Under the pieces are notes generated by a model. The model saw nothing but the letters and a program-made list of their open reading frames with translations. It had not been told where the DNA came from and ran no database searches. From UMGS1002 sp964570825 (GTDB taxonomy: Bacteria; Bacillota; Clostridia; Oscillospirales; CAG-272): a stretch of 64,000 nucleotides of DNA. The position numbers were made by a program, and so were the translations under genes. The first letter of the stretch is position 1; every line of letters starts with the position of its first letter. Positions 25,701 through 34,893 of the stretch are shown in pieces. The stretch is from NCBI GenBank assembly GCA_964570825.1, contig CAZMZJ010000008.1, forward strand, positions 34,799 to 98,798. Reading direction: 5' to 3'.

Positions 25701-27949
25701 CTGGCGGCTCCGTTGTTTTGATTTTTGTAGTAGTTCATAAGGCAACCATCAAGGATTATCTGCTTCTCGTCGGTAGTAAGTCCGTTTATTTCAAGTTTTA
25801 TATCGCCGACAGTTCCGTCTGCTTTGATAGTTTTTGCGATGAAAATCGTATCGCCTGCCACAAGCTTTGCGCGTATGTCTGGAACAAATATGAAGTCGCC
25901 CTGTGAAAGCTCGAATTTTTCGCCCTGTGCAAGGGTAAAGGGAAGAATTCCCAAGTTAATGCAGTTTGAACGGTAACGTTTGGTCGCATACTGGACGCAA
26001 ATATTCGCAAGTCCGCCAAGCACCTTCTGGCATGACGCCGCCTGCTCGCGCGCGGAACCGTCGCCCGGGCGTGTCGCATAGATGCAGGAGCCGAACTGTG
26101 TTCTCCCGAGAAGATTGTCCGCGCTGCCAACAAGCGAAAGCACCTTCCTGATTTTTTCGGGAGAGCCGCCGGAGCGCCTTTCAGCTTCAATTTTTGCCGC
26201 CGCTTTAGCACGGGATACATAGTCCGGGACTCTGCGTGAAAGAGTAAATTCGGCAAGGCGCAGGGGATTTGAACGGTATGATGATGTTTCCCCTGAGGGA
26301 ATCAGCTCGTCTGTGGTTGTCACTTCGTCGCGTATTACAGCGGCAAGCTCGACGAGCAAGTTTTCGCCAAGTGAATACTGCGCTGGCCAGTCGGTGATAT
26401 TCGGGCCCAAAATAAGTTTTGTTTCTGGCTTGGCTTTTCCGAATCCGTAATAAACTCGGTGTTCGTAAGGTGAGTTATCAAAGTGATAGTCATATGTCGG
26501 TGAAAGGTAATCAATTTCATCCGCCGGGGTAATCGCTCCGCCGTTTATTGCTGTGGCTGCGATGCTGCGCGAGTCCATTAGAGCAACTCCGGCTATCTGA
26601 TGGTCTTTCGGTATCGATCCCTCGCGGTTCGGAAAATTCCGGGTAGTATGGCGGAGCGAAAGGCCGTTGTTTGCCGGGACGTCGCCTGCTCCGAAACAGG
26701 GGCCGCAGAAGGATGGTTTTATTACGGCGCCGTTTTTCAGCAGAGCCGAGGTTACTCCAATGCGCGTCAGCTCAAGCGATACCGGAACGCTTGTCGGATA
26801 TACTGAGAGCGAGAAATAATCGTTTCCGGCTCCGCCTTTCTCAAGAATTGACGATGCCTCGCAAATATTGTCGAACATGCCGCCGGCACATCCCGCAATA
26901 ATGCCCTGATCAGCGTAAACCTTGCCGCCTTTAATTTTGCTAAGCAGTGAAAATTTTTGCCCTTTGAATAAGTTTTGAGCTTCATTTTCTATCCTTGAGA
27001 GTATATCGGAGGCGTTTGCAGTAAATTCTCTTATTGTATAGGCATTGGAGGGGTGGAAGGGCAGAGCTATCATTGGCTCAAGCTTTGAAAGATCAAACTC
27101 TATGCAGCGGTCATAAAATGCGACGGCTCCGGGTTTGAGCTCTTTGTAGTCCTGCGGGCGTCCGTGGATCGCATAGTGCTTTTTTATCACATCGTCTGTT
27201 TCCCATATGGACGTAAGGCAGGTTGTTTCCGCTGTCATGACATCAATGCCGTTTCTGAAATCCACGGGCAGGGATGCGATACCGGGGCCTGCAAATTCAA
27301 GGACAAGATTCTTGACAAATCCGGATTCGTACACCGCCTTGATAAGCGCTATAGCGGCATCATGCGGGCCGACGCCGCGGCGGGGTTTGCCGGTCAGATA
27401 GACAAGTACTATCTCCGGATAGTTGATATCATAAGTGCGGCGGAGCAGCTGCTTTACAAGTTCGGGACCGCCCTCGCCGATTCCCATAGTGCCGAGAGCC
27501 CCGTAGCGCGTGTGAGAGTCTGAGCCGAGAATCATTGATCCGCATTTTGACATTTCCTCGCGCGCGTAGGAATGTATTACGCTCTGGTTTGCAGGGACAT
27601 ATATTCCGCCGTATTTTTTTGCGGCGGAAAGCCCGAATACATGGTCGTCCTCGTTGATTGTGCCGCCGACTGCGCAGAGTGAGTTATGGCAGTTAGTGAG
27701 AGCGTACGGCACTGGGAACTCGGTCATTCCGCTCGCCCGGGCGGTCTGTATTATGCCGACGTATGTAATATCGTGGGACACCAACGAATCAAAGCGGAGC
27801 ATAAGCTTGTCCTCTTTGCCAGAAATGTTATGTGCCTTTAGGATGCCGTAGGAAATTGTGTTTTTCCTCGCCTCGGCTGCGGGTACTGAAGATGTCGCGG
27901 ACAGTTTTCCGCCGGCTAAAAATATGCCGTTCTGGTGGAGCTTAATCAT
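25697..27949 (-). CDS. acn: Aconitate hydratase
   Basis: A 750-residue aconitase interconverting citrate and isocitrate. The 4Fe-4S cysteines are in PSFCGPCFGAGD, with the third in IIAGCAGGM, and substrate residues are in LGSDSHTRYGALGTMGIGEGG. The swivel domain bears QFGSCIYATRPGDGS near 615-629. It belongs to a compact bacterial form shorter than E. coli AcnA/B (about 870-890). It is the first gene of an acn-icd operon; no citrate synthase gene is in the window. AGAGGA lies about 12 bases before the ATG. Confidence 0.93.
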   Translation of the reverse strand: MIKLHQNGIFLAGGKLSATSSVPAAEARKNTISYGILKAHNISGKEDKLMLRFDSLVSHDITYVGIIQTARASGMTEFPVPYALTNCHNSLCAVGGTINEDDHVFGLSAAKKYGGIYVPANQSVIHSYAREEMSKCGSMILGSDSHTRYGALGTMGIGEGGPELVKQLLRRTYDINYPEIVLVYLTGKPRRGVGPHDAAIALIKAVYESGFVKNLVLEFAGPGIASLPVDFRNGIDVMTAETTCLTSIWETDDVIKKHYAIHGRPQDYKELKPGAVAFYDRCIEFDLSKLEPMIALPFHPSNAYTIREFTANASDILSRIENEAQNLFKGQKFSLLSKIKGGKVYADQGIIAGCAGGMFDNICEASSILEKGGAGNDYFSLSVYPTSVPVSLELTRIGVTSALLKNGAVIKPSFCGPCFGAGDVPANNGLSLRHTTRNFPNREGSIPKDHQIAGVALMDSRSIAATAINGGAITPADEIDYLSPTYDYHFDNSPYEHRVYYGFGKAKPETKLILGPNITDWPAQYSLGENLLVELAAVIRDEVTTTDELIPSGETSSYRSNPLRLAEFTLSRRVPDYVSRAKAAAKIEAERRSGGSPEKIRKVLSLVGSADNLLGRTQFGSCIYATRPGDGSAREQAASCQKVLGGLANICVQYATKRYRSNCINLGILPFTLAQGEKFELSQGDFIFVPDIRAKLVAGDTIFIAKTIKADGTVGDIKLEINGLTTDEKQIILDGCLMNYYKNQNNGAAR

Positions 27950-28032
27950 AAATTCAGAAATCCTCTATAGGTTTATTTATATCCTTATGCAATCCGGCGT
28001 AGCCGGAAATAATTGATACGGACAATAAAAAC

Positions 28033-28061
28033 ATTTTAACATGATACATTGTAAAAGTCAA
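28033..28061 (-). promoter_or_regulatory. Predicted promoter for acn-icd
   Basis: Reading leftward, TTGACT (28056-28061), 17 bases, TAAAAT (28033-28038). The leader holds a small CCGGC-GTA-GCCGG hairpin at 27994-28006 without a T tract. Confidence 0.7.
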
Positions 28062-28134
28062 TATTGCATTTATAATTTCGTCAACATATATACCCTTAAG
28101 CATATATAATCACAGTATATAGTACTTCTTTTTG

Positions 28135-28163
28135 TTGACAAAGAAAAACAGCGATGTTATAAT
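28135..28163 (+). promoter_or_regulatory. Consensus promoter for the TGase/adenylation/MBOAT cassette
   Basis: TTGACA at 28135-28140, exactly 17 bases, TATAAT at 28158-28163. It is divergent from the acn promoter; about 75 bases separate the two -35 elements. The 92 bases to the first start codon show no riboswitch-like structure. Confidence 0.88.
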
Positions 28164-28254
28164 AAATATGTTTATTTATTATTAAACTATTGGCGATACC
28201 GCCGAAAAATCATACGGCATAATGACATGTGCCAATACGCCACGGGAGTCATGT

Positions 28255-29238
28255 ATGAATCGGACCGCTCAAACTCCGCGCGCTTATCGCGATAAAAACA
28301 AAGATAAATATAAAAAAGATCAAAAAGATAGAATACTGATATTTTCTTCGCTTGCAATGGCGTCGGCAGCCATGTTGATTTTTATCCTGATACTGACGCT
28401 GCCGTTGCTTTTTCGGGGAAACACGTCGGAAAATGTCAAAAAAGGAACTGAAAACGATTTTAGCTGGGATACTACGGCGCCGGTTATTAAAGGAGTAAAA
28501 AATCTCACTGTATATAAAGGAGAATCGGTCGCATACAGAAAAAATATTATTCTTGACGACAACAGCGGAAGCGGCAACGTCACGCTGACGGTTGATTCGA
28601 GCAAGGTTAATACTGATAAGCCCGGAACATATGTTGTGTATTATATTGCGACCGACAAAGCAGGAAATAAAACTTCGGTTTCGGTTTTTGTGACAGTCAT
28701 AGAACCGCAGATTCCGCTTGAGAAGCTCAACGCGGCTGTGGACAATGTAATCGCCGCAATTATTACCGACGGAATGAGCAAGGAAGCACAATGCCGCGCT
28801 GTTTATAGCTATATTCAGGGGCACATTGCGTACGCCTCGACATCCGATAAGTCGGACTGGCGGGCTGAAGCCTACCGGGCGTTATTTGTCAGCGGGACAG
28901 GAGACTGCTTCAGCTTTTTTGCCGCAGCGAAAGCATTCCTTGACAGGCTCGGAATTGAAAATCTCGATATCCAGCGGACACCCGGACTGCTTGACGAAAC
29001 GCATTACTGGAGCCTTGTGAATATTGGCACCAGCGCGCAGCCGCGCTGGTATCACTTTGACGCCACAAGGCTGAGAGCGGAATACAACCACAGCGGATGT
29101 CTTCTTACAGAGGTTCAGATTGAAGCATATAACCATGTGAGAAAAAACTTTTATGCATACGATAAATCCGCATACCCCGAGGTCTGCAATATAATAATCA
29201 CTCCGACACCGGAGCTTGAACCATATTATAATAACTGA
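28255..29238 (+). CDS. Membrane-anchored transglutaminase-like protein
   Basis: A 327-residue protein. A Lys/Arg-rich cytoplasmic tail (1-25) leads to one membrane helix (about 28-53). An Ig-like domain follows (about 73-149, from PVIKGVKNLTVYKGESVAYR to SVSVFVTV), then a transglutaminase-like domain. Its catalytic triad is visible: Cys218 in GTGDCFSFFA, His250 in DETHYWSLV, Asp269 in RWYHFDATR. The outside-facing domain may be a protease, transglutaminase or amidase; the substrate is unknown. The start at 28255 has GGGAG 7 bases upstream; the ATG at 28222 has none. It is 33 bases before the adenylation gene, so it likely belongs to that cassette. Confidence 0.85.
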   Translation: MNRTAQTPRAYRDKNKDKYKKDQKDRILIFSSLAMASAAMLIFILILTLPLLFRGNTSENVKKGTENDFSWDTTAPVIKGVKNLTVYKGESVAYRKNIILDDNSGSGNVTLTVDSSKVNTDKPGTYVVYYIATDKAGNKTSVSVFVTVIEPQIPLEKLNAAVDNVIAAIITDGMSKEAQCRAVYSYIQGHIAYASTSDKSDWRAEAYRALFVSGTGDCFSFFAAAKAFLDRLGIENLDIQRTPGLLDETHYWSLVNIGTSAQPRWYHFDATRLRAEYNHSGCLLTEVQIEAYNHVRKNFYAYDKSAYPEVCNIIITPTPELEPYYNN

Positions 29239-29271
29239 AAAGGACAAACAGCCGTAAACAGGCTTACGCAT

Positions 29272-30771
29272 ATGCTCAACAATATACTTCAATATCTTGA
29301 AAATACCGCCGCAAGACTGCCGGACAAGACGGCCCTGTCGGATGGCACCGACAACTTATCATTCGGAGAATTGCTAAAAAGGGCGCAGGCAATCGGAAGC
29401 TTCATCGCGAAACGAGGCTGCCATAAAGAGCCGGTTCCCGTTGTTATGGACAAGCATCCGAATACCGTTGCGGCATTTCTTGGCGTTGTATATGCCGGAT
29501 GTTTTTATGTGCCGATAGATTCTGAGATGCCGATAAAGCGCGCGGAGCTAATAGCTCAGTCTTTGAACCCGAAATTTATAATAGCCGATAAAAAGAACTG
29601 TGATTTTGCGCGAGGACTCGGAACCGGCGAGGTGCTGCTTTACGACGATATTTCGTCAGACCTGCCGGACGATGTGCTTCTCGATAGAATACGCTCCGGA
29701 CAGATCGACACAGATCCGATTTATATTGTTTTTACTTCTGGCTCGACCGGAGTTCCGAAGGGCGTTGCAGCCTGCCACCGTTCAGTGATCGACTATGCGG
29801 AAAGTCTTTCTGAGGCGCTCGGATTCAGCGAAAAAAATGTTTTCGGGAACCAGACGCCGCTTTATTTTGACGCACCGCTCAAGGAAATCCTGCCGACGCT
29901 CAAATTCGGAGCTACGACATATTTTATCCCGAAAAAGCTGTTTATGTTTCCGGTAAAGCTTGTCGAGTATCTGAACGAGCATAAAATAAACACAATATGC
30001 TGGGTGGTCTCGGCTCTGACAATGATATCCGCTTTTAATACATTCGATAAAATCAAGCCTCAATATCTTACCACAGTCGCATTCGGGAGCGAAGTTTTTC
30101 CGATTAAACAGTTCAATATATGGCGCGACGCGCTGCCCGACGCTGCTTTTTACAATCTTTACGGACCGACCGAATGCACCGGAATGTCAACATGGTATAA
30201 AGTAGAAGATAAAGTTAAAGACGGTGAACCCATACCCATAGGCCGGCCTTTCAGGAACACCCGTATAACCCTGATTAACGAAAATGGAAAAGAGGCCGCG
30301 CCGGGGGAAACGGGGGAAATCTATATTTCAGGAACCTGTGTTACGCTGGGGTATTACAACAACCCGGATAAGACGAACGAAGCGTTTGTTCAAAACCCCC
30401 TTGTATCGGCATACCGCGAGATTGTGTATAAAACCGGAGACCTTGCTCGCAGAAACGAGAAGGGAGAGCTGATATTCATATCCCGCAGGGATTATCAGAT
30501 AAAGCATATGGGACACCGCATAGAGCTGGGGGAGATTGAAGCAGCCGCAGACAAACACCCTGATGTTGCGCGTTCATGCTGCATTTATGACGATGAGAAT
30601 AAAAGGATCCTCATGTTTTATATAGGAACCGCGGAACCGACGGAGCTGGGGCTATATCTTAAAGACTATTTACCGCGCTATATGCTGCCGGGAAGCATCA
30701 GGAAACTCGATATGCTGCCGCTTACTCCGAACGGAAAGCTCGACCGCCGGGCACTTAAAAATTTAGAATAA
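29272..30771 (+). CDS. DltA-like amino-acid adenylation enzyme
   Basis: A 499-residue ANL-family ligase, close in length to DltA (about 504). Motif A3 YIVFTSGSTGVPKGV is at 151-165, A5 NLYGPTEC at 295-302, A7 YKTGDLARR at 386-394, and the catalytic Lys489 is in PNGKLDRR. Asp200 in the A4 motif (LYFDAPLKE) is the residue that holds the substrate amino group, so an amino acid rather than a fatty acid is the likely substrate. The pocket differs from DltA around CWVVSALTMIS (242-253), so D-Ala is not certain. It should load the carrier protein encoded next. Confidence 0.85.
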   Translation: MLNNILQYLENTAARLPDKTALSDGTDNLSFGELLKRAQAIGSFIAKRGCHKEPVPVVMDKHPNTVAAFLGVVYAGCFYVPIDSEMPIKRAELIAQSLNPKFIIADKKNCDFARGLGTGEVLLYDDISSDLPDDVLLDRIRSGQIDTDPIYIVFTSGSTGVPKGVAACHRSVIDYAESLSEALGFSEKNVFGNQTPLYFDAPLKEILPTLKFGATTYFIPKKLFMFPVKLVEYLNEHKINTICWVVSALTMISAFNTFDKIKPQYLTTVAFGSEVFPIKQFNIWRDALPDAAFYNLYGPTECTGMSTWYKVEDKVKDGEPIPIGRPFRNTRITLINENGKEAAPGETGEIYISGTCVTLGYYNNPDKTNEAFVQNPLVSAYREIVYKTGDLARRNEKGELIFISRRDYQIKHMGHRIELGEIEAAADKHPDVARSCCIYDDENKRILMFYIGTAEPTELGLYLKDYLPRYMLPGSIRKLDMLPLTPNGKLDRRALKNLE

Positions 30772-30792
30772 AGGATTGTGTGAATACTTGAA

Positions 30793-31020
30793 ATGGATGA
30801 ACTGTTGAAGATACTGAAAGAGCTGCACGGTGATGTGGATTTCACATGCGAGGAGGGGCTTGTTGACAACGGCATTCTCGATTCGCTTGACATCGTAACC
30901 CTTGTCACAGAAATTAACGATAAATTCGGCGTATCAATACCCGCTGAAGAGATACTGCCCGAAAATTTCAACTCGGCAAAAGCTATAATGAATCTAATCA
31001 CAAAACTTGACGAGGTTTAA
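30793..31020 (+). CDS. Acyl/aminoacyl carrier protein (DltC-like)
   Basis: A 75-residue carrier protein. Ser31 in GILDSLDIVTLV is the phosphopantetheine attachment site. Acidic helices 2 and 3 (FGVSIPAEEILPENFNSAKA) are typical of DltC and PCP/ACP domains. It most likely accepts an amino acid from the upstream adenylation enzyme and hands it to the MBOAT protein. AAGGA lies about 17 bases upstream, an unusually long spacing, so translation may be coupled to the gene before. The next gene starts five bases after the stop. Confidence 0.9.
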   Translation: MDELLKILKELHGDVDFTCEEGLVDNGILDSLDIVTLVTEINDKFGVSIPAEEILPENFNSAKAIMNLITKLDEV

Positions 31021-31025
31021 GGCAG

Positions 31026-32615
31026 GTGCTTTTCACATCATTTGAGTTTCTGCTGTTCGCCGCGACGCTGCTGGTTTTGTATTACATCGTCCCGAAAAAG
31101 GCGCAATGGGTGCTGCTTCTTCTCGCAAGCTACATATTTTACGGCTTTGCGGGTTTGAAGTATCTTGCCTTTATCGTGTCGACGACGGCGGTGTCGTATT
31201 TCACCGCCTTTTTCATGGGCAGGATGGAGGAACGCGAAAAGCAATATATCGACGCAAACCGAGACAATATGTCAAAGGACGAGCGAAAGGAATACAGGGC
31301 GAGGGCAAAAAAACGCAGGGTTTGCGTTTTGCTCACGGGGCTAATCGCGGGCTTCGGCATTCTCGCGGTAATAAAGTATTCCGCCTTTGCGGTAATAAAT
31401 ATAAACTCGCTTCTCCATATCTTCGGAGCACGCACTCTGGTTGTTCCAAACCTTTTGCTGCCTCTTGGAATTTCGTTTTACACATTTATGTCGATGAGCT
31501 ACATCATCGACGTTTACCGCGGCAAAACGGCGCCTGAGAAGAACCCGGCAAAGCTTGCGCTTTTTGTGTCTTTTTTTCCTCAGGTTATTCAGGGACCTAT
31601 ATCGCGTTTCGGAGACCTTGAGCCTCAGCTATGCTCAGGGCATAAATTCGACTCGAAAAATCTTGTATTCGGGCTTCAGCGCGTTATATGGGGGTATTTC
31701 AAGAAGCTGGTCATAGCCGATAGAATTCTTGTGGCGGTGCAGACGCTGATGAAGAACACCGATGATTACAGCGGAATGTATGTCGTGCTTCTCATATTAT
31801 TCTATTCGATTGAAATTTACGCCGACTTTACCGGAGGAATTGATATTACAATCGGCATTGCAGAAGCACTGGGGATAAAATTAGCCGAAAACTTCAGACA
31901 CCCGTTTTTCTCAAAGTCTACGAAGGAATACTGGCGCCGCTGGCATATCACTATGGGCACATGGTTCACCGATTATATTTTTTATCCGTTATCGGTGTCA
32001 AAACCCATGCAGAAGCTGTCGAAAAAGAGCCGTGAAGTATTCGGAAGTACGGTCGGTAAACGGATACCGGTCTATCTTGCAACAATAATTACATGGTTTC
32101 TGACCGGTCTCTGGCACGGAGCCGGGTGGAACTTTATCGTCTGGGGACTTTTGAACTGTCTTGTTATTCTCGTATCGCAGGAATTCCAGCCGCTTTATGA
32201 TAAATTCCACAGCGCCGCCCCACGGTTTGCCGAATCGAAGGGCTATGGGATTTTCATGGCGGCGCGCACATTCTGGCTGATGGGAGCCATACGAGTACTT
32301 GACTGCTACAGGGATGTGCCGCTGACATTCAGAATGTGGGGAAGTATCTTCTCGGCTGCCAACTGGGGAGATATTTTCAATGGAAAAATCATTTCGCTGG
32401 GACTTGGCGCGGCCGACTACATCGTTGTGGCTGCGGGATGTCTGATAATGTTTGCGGTAAGCTTTCTCGGCGAAAAGAAAAGCGTCCGCGAAAGGCTTTA
32501 CGGGCGGACGGTGCTGTCGGCATCGGTATTTTCACTGCTGTTTTTGTCTATCATAATTTTCGGAGCATACGGCGTCGGATACGACGCAAGTCAGTTTATA
32601 TATAATCAATTTTAA
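31026..32615 (+). CDS. MBOAT O-acyltransferase (AlgI/DltB-like)
   Basis: A 529-residue multi-helix membrane acyltransferase. The catalytic His364 is in GLWHGAGWNFIVWG, the second conserved His307 in YWRRWHITMGTWF, and FFPQVIQGPISRF near 183-195 is a core family motif. Residues about 64-100 form a charged cytoplasmic loop. Length and motifs are nearer AlgI (about 480-520) than DltB (about 400). It would take the group from the carrier protein across the membrane onto a surface polymer. The start is GTG, with GAGG about 11 bases upstream inside the carrier gene end. No DltD or AlgJ/X partner follows. Confidence 0.9.
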   Translation: MLFTSFEFLLFAATLLVLYYIVPKKAQWVLLLLASYIFYGFAGLKYLAFIVSTTAVSYFTAFFMGRMEEREKQYIDANRDNMSKDERKEYRARAKKRRVCVLLTGLIAGFGILAVIKYSAFAVININSLLHIFGARTLVVPNLLLPLGISFYTFMSMSYIIDVYRGKTAPEKNPAKLALFVSFFPQVIQGPISRFGDLEPQLCSGHKFDSKNLVFGLQRVIWGYFKKLVIADRILVAVQTLMKNTDDYSGMYVVLLILFYSIEIYADFTGGIDITIGIAEALGIKLAENFRHPFFSKSTKEYWRRWHITMGTWFTDYIFYPLSVSKPMQKLSKKSREVFGSTVGKRIPVYLATIITWFLTGLWHGAGWNFIVWGLLNCLVILVSQEFQPLYDKFHSAAPRFAESKGYGIFMAARTFWLMGAIRVLDCYRDVPLTFRMWGSIFSAANWGDIFNGKIISLGLGAADYIVVAAGCLIMFAVSFLGEKKSVRERLYGRTVLSASVFSLLFLSIIIFGAYGVGYDASQFIYNQF

Positions 32616-32633
32616 TGGAAGGCTGCCTGTCAT

Positions 32634-33251
32634 ATGAAAATCGTTCTTGCAACAAGGAACAAACATAAAATTAAAGAATATGAGGCTCTGCTTGCCCGGC
32701 ACATAGACGGTATCGAGCTTTTGTCGCTTGACGACGTCGGAATAAGTGGCGACATCGAGGAAACCGGCGAAACGTTTTACGATAACGCTATGATTAAAGC
32801 AAGGGCCGCGGCAAAATCAGGATATTTGTCAATTGCCGACGATTCGGGACTTGCAGTGGCAGCACTCGGAGGAGAACCCGGAGTGCGTTCGGCGCGATAT
32901 GCCGGAGAACACGGCAACGACAGGGCAAACAATGAGCTGTTGCTGAAAAAAATGCGTGGAGTGTCTGACCGGAGTGCGGAATTTGTCTGCTGTATTGCAT
33001 GCGCGTTTCCAAACAGCGACGGAGAAGGGGATTTTGTAGTCCAGGGCACCGTGCCCGGCGAAATTCTTTGCGAAGCGCGCGGCGATGGGGGATTCGGGTA
33101 CGACCCGCTTTTCTGGTTTGACCCGCTCGGAAAGACTTTCGCGGAACTTACGATGGAGGAAAAGAATGAGGTGAGTCACAGGGCTGTGGCGGTAAAGACA
33201 CTGGCTGAGAAGCTCAAGGAAATAATCAGAATAAGGAATATGTTATGCTGA
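32634..33251 (+). CDS. rdgB: XTP/dITP diphosphatase (HAM1/RdgB)
   Basis: A 205-residue non-canonical purine NTP pyrophosphatase that removes ITP, dITP and XTP. It opens with KIVLATRNKHKIKEYEALL (substrate loop). It carries ADDSGLAVAALGGEPGVRSA (metal-binding Asp) near residues 68-87 and GGFGYDPLFWFD plus EKNEVSHRAVA near the end. All are family hallmarks and length is normal. It overlaps yhbY by seven bases and begins a compact rdgB-yhbY-nadD-yqeK-LCP-rsfS-leuS cluster found in many Firmicutes. Confidence 0.96.
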   Translation: MKIVLATRNKHKIKEYEALLARHIDGIELLSLDDVGISGDIEETGETFYDNAMIKARAAAKSGYLSIADDSGLAVAALGGEPGVRSARYAGEHGNDRANNELLLKKMRGVSDRSAEFVCCIACAFPNSDGEGDFVVQGTVPGEILCEARGDGGFGYDPLFWFDPLGKTFAELTMEEKNEVSHRAVAVKTLAEKLKEIIRIRNMLC

Positions 33252-33532
33252 CATCAAAACAGAGAGCGTATCTGCGCGGACTTGCCTCCGGCGAGGATAC
33301 AATTATACAGATAGGCAAGGGCGGTATCGGCGGGAATCTGATAAAAAATGTATCAGACGCTCTTGAGGCGAGGGAGCTTATAAAGCTGCGTGTGCTCGAA
33401 AACAGCGAAGAAACGCCGAGAAGCGCGGCTGAGGAGATTGCGAAAGCGACCGGCGCCGAAGTGGTGACTGTTATAGGGACAAAATTCGTTTTATACCGCG
33501 AGTCTGAAAACCATAAGAGAATAGAGCTGTGA
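33245..33532 (+). CDS. yhbY: CRM-domain RNA-binding protein YhbY
   Basis: A 95-residue single-domain CRM protein that binds pre-50S ribosomes in other bacteria. It has LTSKQRAYLRGLASGED at the N-terminus, the GxxG RNA-binding loop in IGKGGIGGNLIKNV, ALEARELIKLRVLEN, and VVTVIGTKFVLYRES at the end. It overlaps rdgB by seven bases and precedes nadD by three bases, so translation is probably coupled. Confidence 0.95.
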   Translation: MLTSKQRAYLRGLASGEDTIIQIGKGGIGGNLIKNVSDALEARELIKLRVLENSEETPRSAAEEIAKATGAEVVTVIGTKFVLYRESENHKRIEL

Positions 33533-33535
33533 AGT

Positions 33536-34153
33536 ATGATTGACAAGATATTGAGGACCGGGATTTACGGCGGAACATTTGCGCCGGTGCATAACGGCCA
33601 TGTTTTGGCAGCCAAAGCTTTTCTTGAGCAGATGAAGCTCGACGAACTGCTAATCATCCCGGCGTCGATTCCGCCTCATAAAAAGATAGACGAATCCGAT
33701 AACCCGGAACATCGGATGCGGATGTGCGAGCTTGCCTTCGGGGATATTCCGAACATTGTGGTTTCTGATATAGAAATCCGGCGCGGCGGGCGGAGCTATA
33801 CTGTCGATACCCTCCGCGAGCTGACAGCACCCGGAAGGAAACTGTTTCTCCTCTGCGGCACAGACATGATGCTTACCTTTGATGAATGGCGGGAATTTGA
33901 AACGATATTCAAGCTTTGCTGCCCTGTGTATATACGGAGAGAGGATGACCGCGGGCTTGACGCAAGGATAATCGAAAAGAACAACGAATATTATAATAAA
34001 TACGGAGTTGCGTTCAGAAAAATCGTGGCAGATCCGGTTGTAATGTCGTCGACGGAAATAAGGGAAAAAATAAAAGCCGGCGGCGATATATCTGATTATG
34101 TGCCTCCTAAAGTGGCGGAATATATAAAAGAGAATAAATTATATGTCAAATGA
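33536..34153 (+). CDS. nadD: Nicotinate-nucleotide adenylyltransferase
   Basis: A 205-residue nucleotidyltransferase making deamido-NAD from NaMN and ATP. The nucleotide motif GIYGGTFAPVHNGHVLAA (HxGH) is at about 8-25, with IPASIPPHKK near 42-51 and the C-terminal SSTEIREKIKAGGD. Length is normal. It overlaps yqeK by 11 bases. The NadD-YqeK pair is standard in Firmicutes. Confidence 0.96.
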   Translation: MIDKILRTGIYGGTFAPVHNGHVLAAKAFLEQMKLDELLIIPASIPPHKKIDESDNPEHRMRMCELAFGDIPNIVVSDIEIRRGGRSYTVDTLRELTAPGRKLFLLCGTDMMLTFDEWREFETIFKLCCPVYIRREDDRGLDARIIEKNNEYYNKYGVAFRKIVADPVVMSSTEIREKIKAGGDISDYVPPKVAEYIKENKLYVK

Positions 34154-34775
34154 AAAAATAACAGAAAAGATGCTAAACATGCTGCGCGAGGAAATCAGAG
34201 GGCGGCTGAGTGAAGGGCGGTTCATTCACACGGAAGGCGTTGAAAAAACAGCTGCGGCAATATCAGAGATATATGCTCCCGGACTTGTGCAAAAAATGCG
34301 CGCCGCAGCTCTTCTTCATGATTTTACAAAAGAATATTCTTTGGAAAAGCAGTTGAAAATCTGCCATGATTTTGGTATAATATTAAGAGATGACGAAAAA
34401 TCAGCGCCCTTGATATTGCATTCTATAACAGCAGCTGCGCTGATTCCTTCAGAGTTTCCGGAATACGTCTGCGATGAAATAATCGGGGCTGTCCGCTGGC
34501 ATACCACAGGACACGCCGGGATGACACTCCCGGAAAAAATCCTTTGCCTTGCTGATTATATCGAGGATGGGAGAAAATATTCAGATTGCATCGCTGCCAG
34601 AGAAGTATTCTGGGGCGGTCATCCGGAAAAGCTGGGTGAGAGTGAACGTATTAGTCTCCTCGACCGCACGCTGGTAATATCGTTGGAAAATACAGTGGCG
34701 CATGTTGAGGCAAAAGGCGGAGTAGTCAACCGCGATACGTATGAAGCTTTGAAATATCTTGGGAAAAACAATTGA
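34143..34775 (+). CDS. yqeK: HD-domain hydrolase YqeK
   Basis: A 210-residue HD-fold protein of the YqeK family, which in other Firmicutes hydrolyses diadenosine tetraphosphate symmetrically. The metal-binding HD is in AALLHDFTKEYSLE, with further His in ILHSITAA and VRWHTTGHAGM, and Asp in CLADYIEDGR. It overlaps nadD by 11 bases. The 118 bases after it, up to the LCP gene, are A+T-rich with no clear terminator or promoter. Confidence 0.93.
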   Translation: MSNEKITEKMLNMLREEIRGRLSEGRFIHTEGVEKTAAAISEIYAPGLVQKMRAAALLHDFTKEYSLEKQLKICHDFGIILRDDEKSAPLILHSITAAALIPSEFPEYVCDEIIGAVRWHTTGHAGMTLPEKILCLADYIEDGRKYSDCIAAREVFWGGHPEKLGESERISLLDRTLVISLENTVAHVEAKGGVVNRDTYEALKYLGKNN

Positions 34776-34893
34776 ACCGAGATATACATATTATTTAAGA
34801 TTACATATAGCAAAATTGTTTAATTAAATATTTCCGAATTACATAATTGCGGCATGCCCGTCAAGGATGATGAAAGCACGAGGTGTAATTATT

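Noticed and set aside
27994..28006. CCGGC-GTA-GCCGG hairpin in the acn leader as a terminator or iron-responsive element
   Set aside because: No T tract and no resemblance to an IRE loop (CAGUGN); five base pairs can arise by chance.
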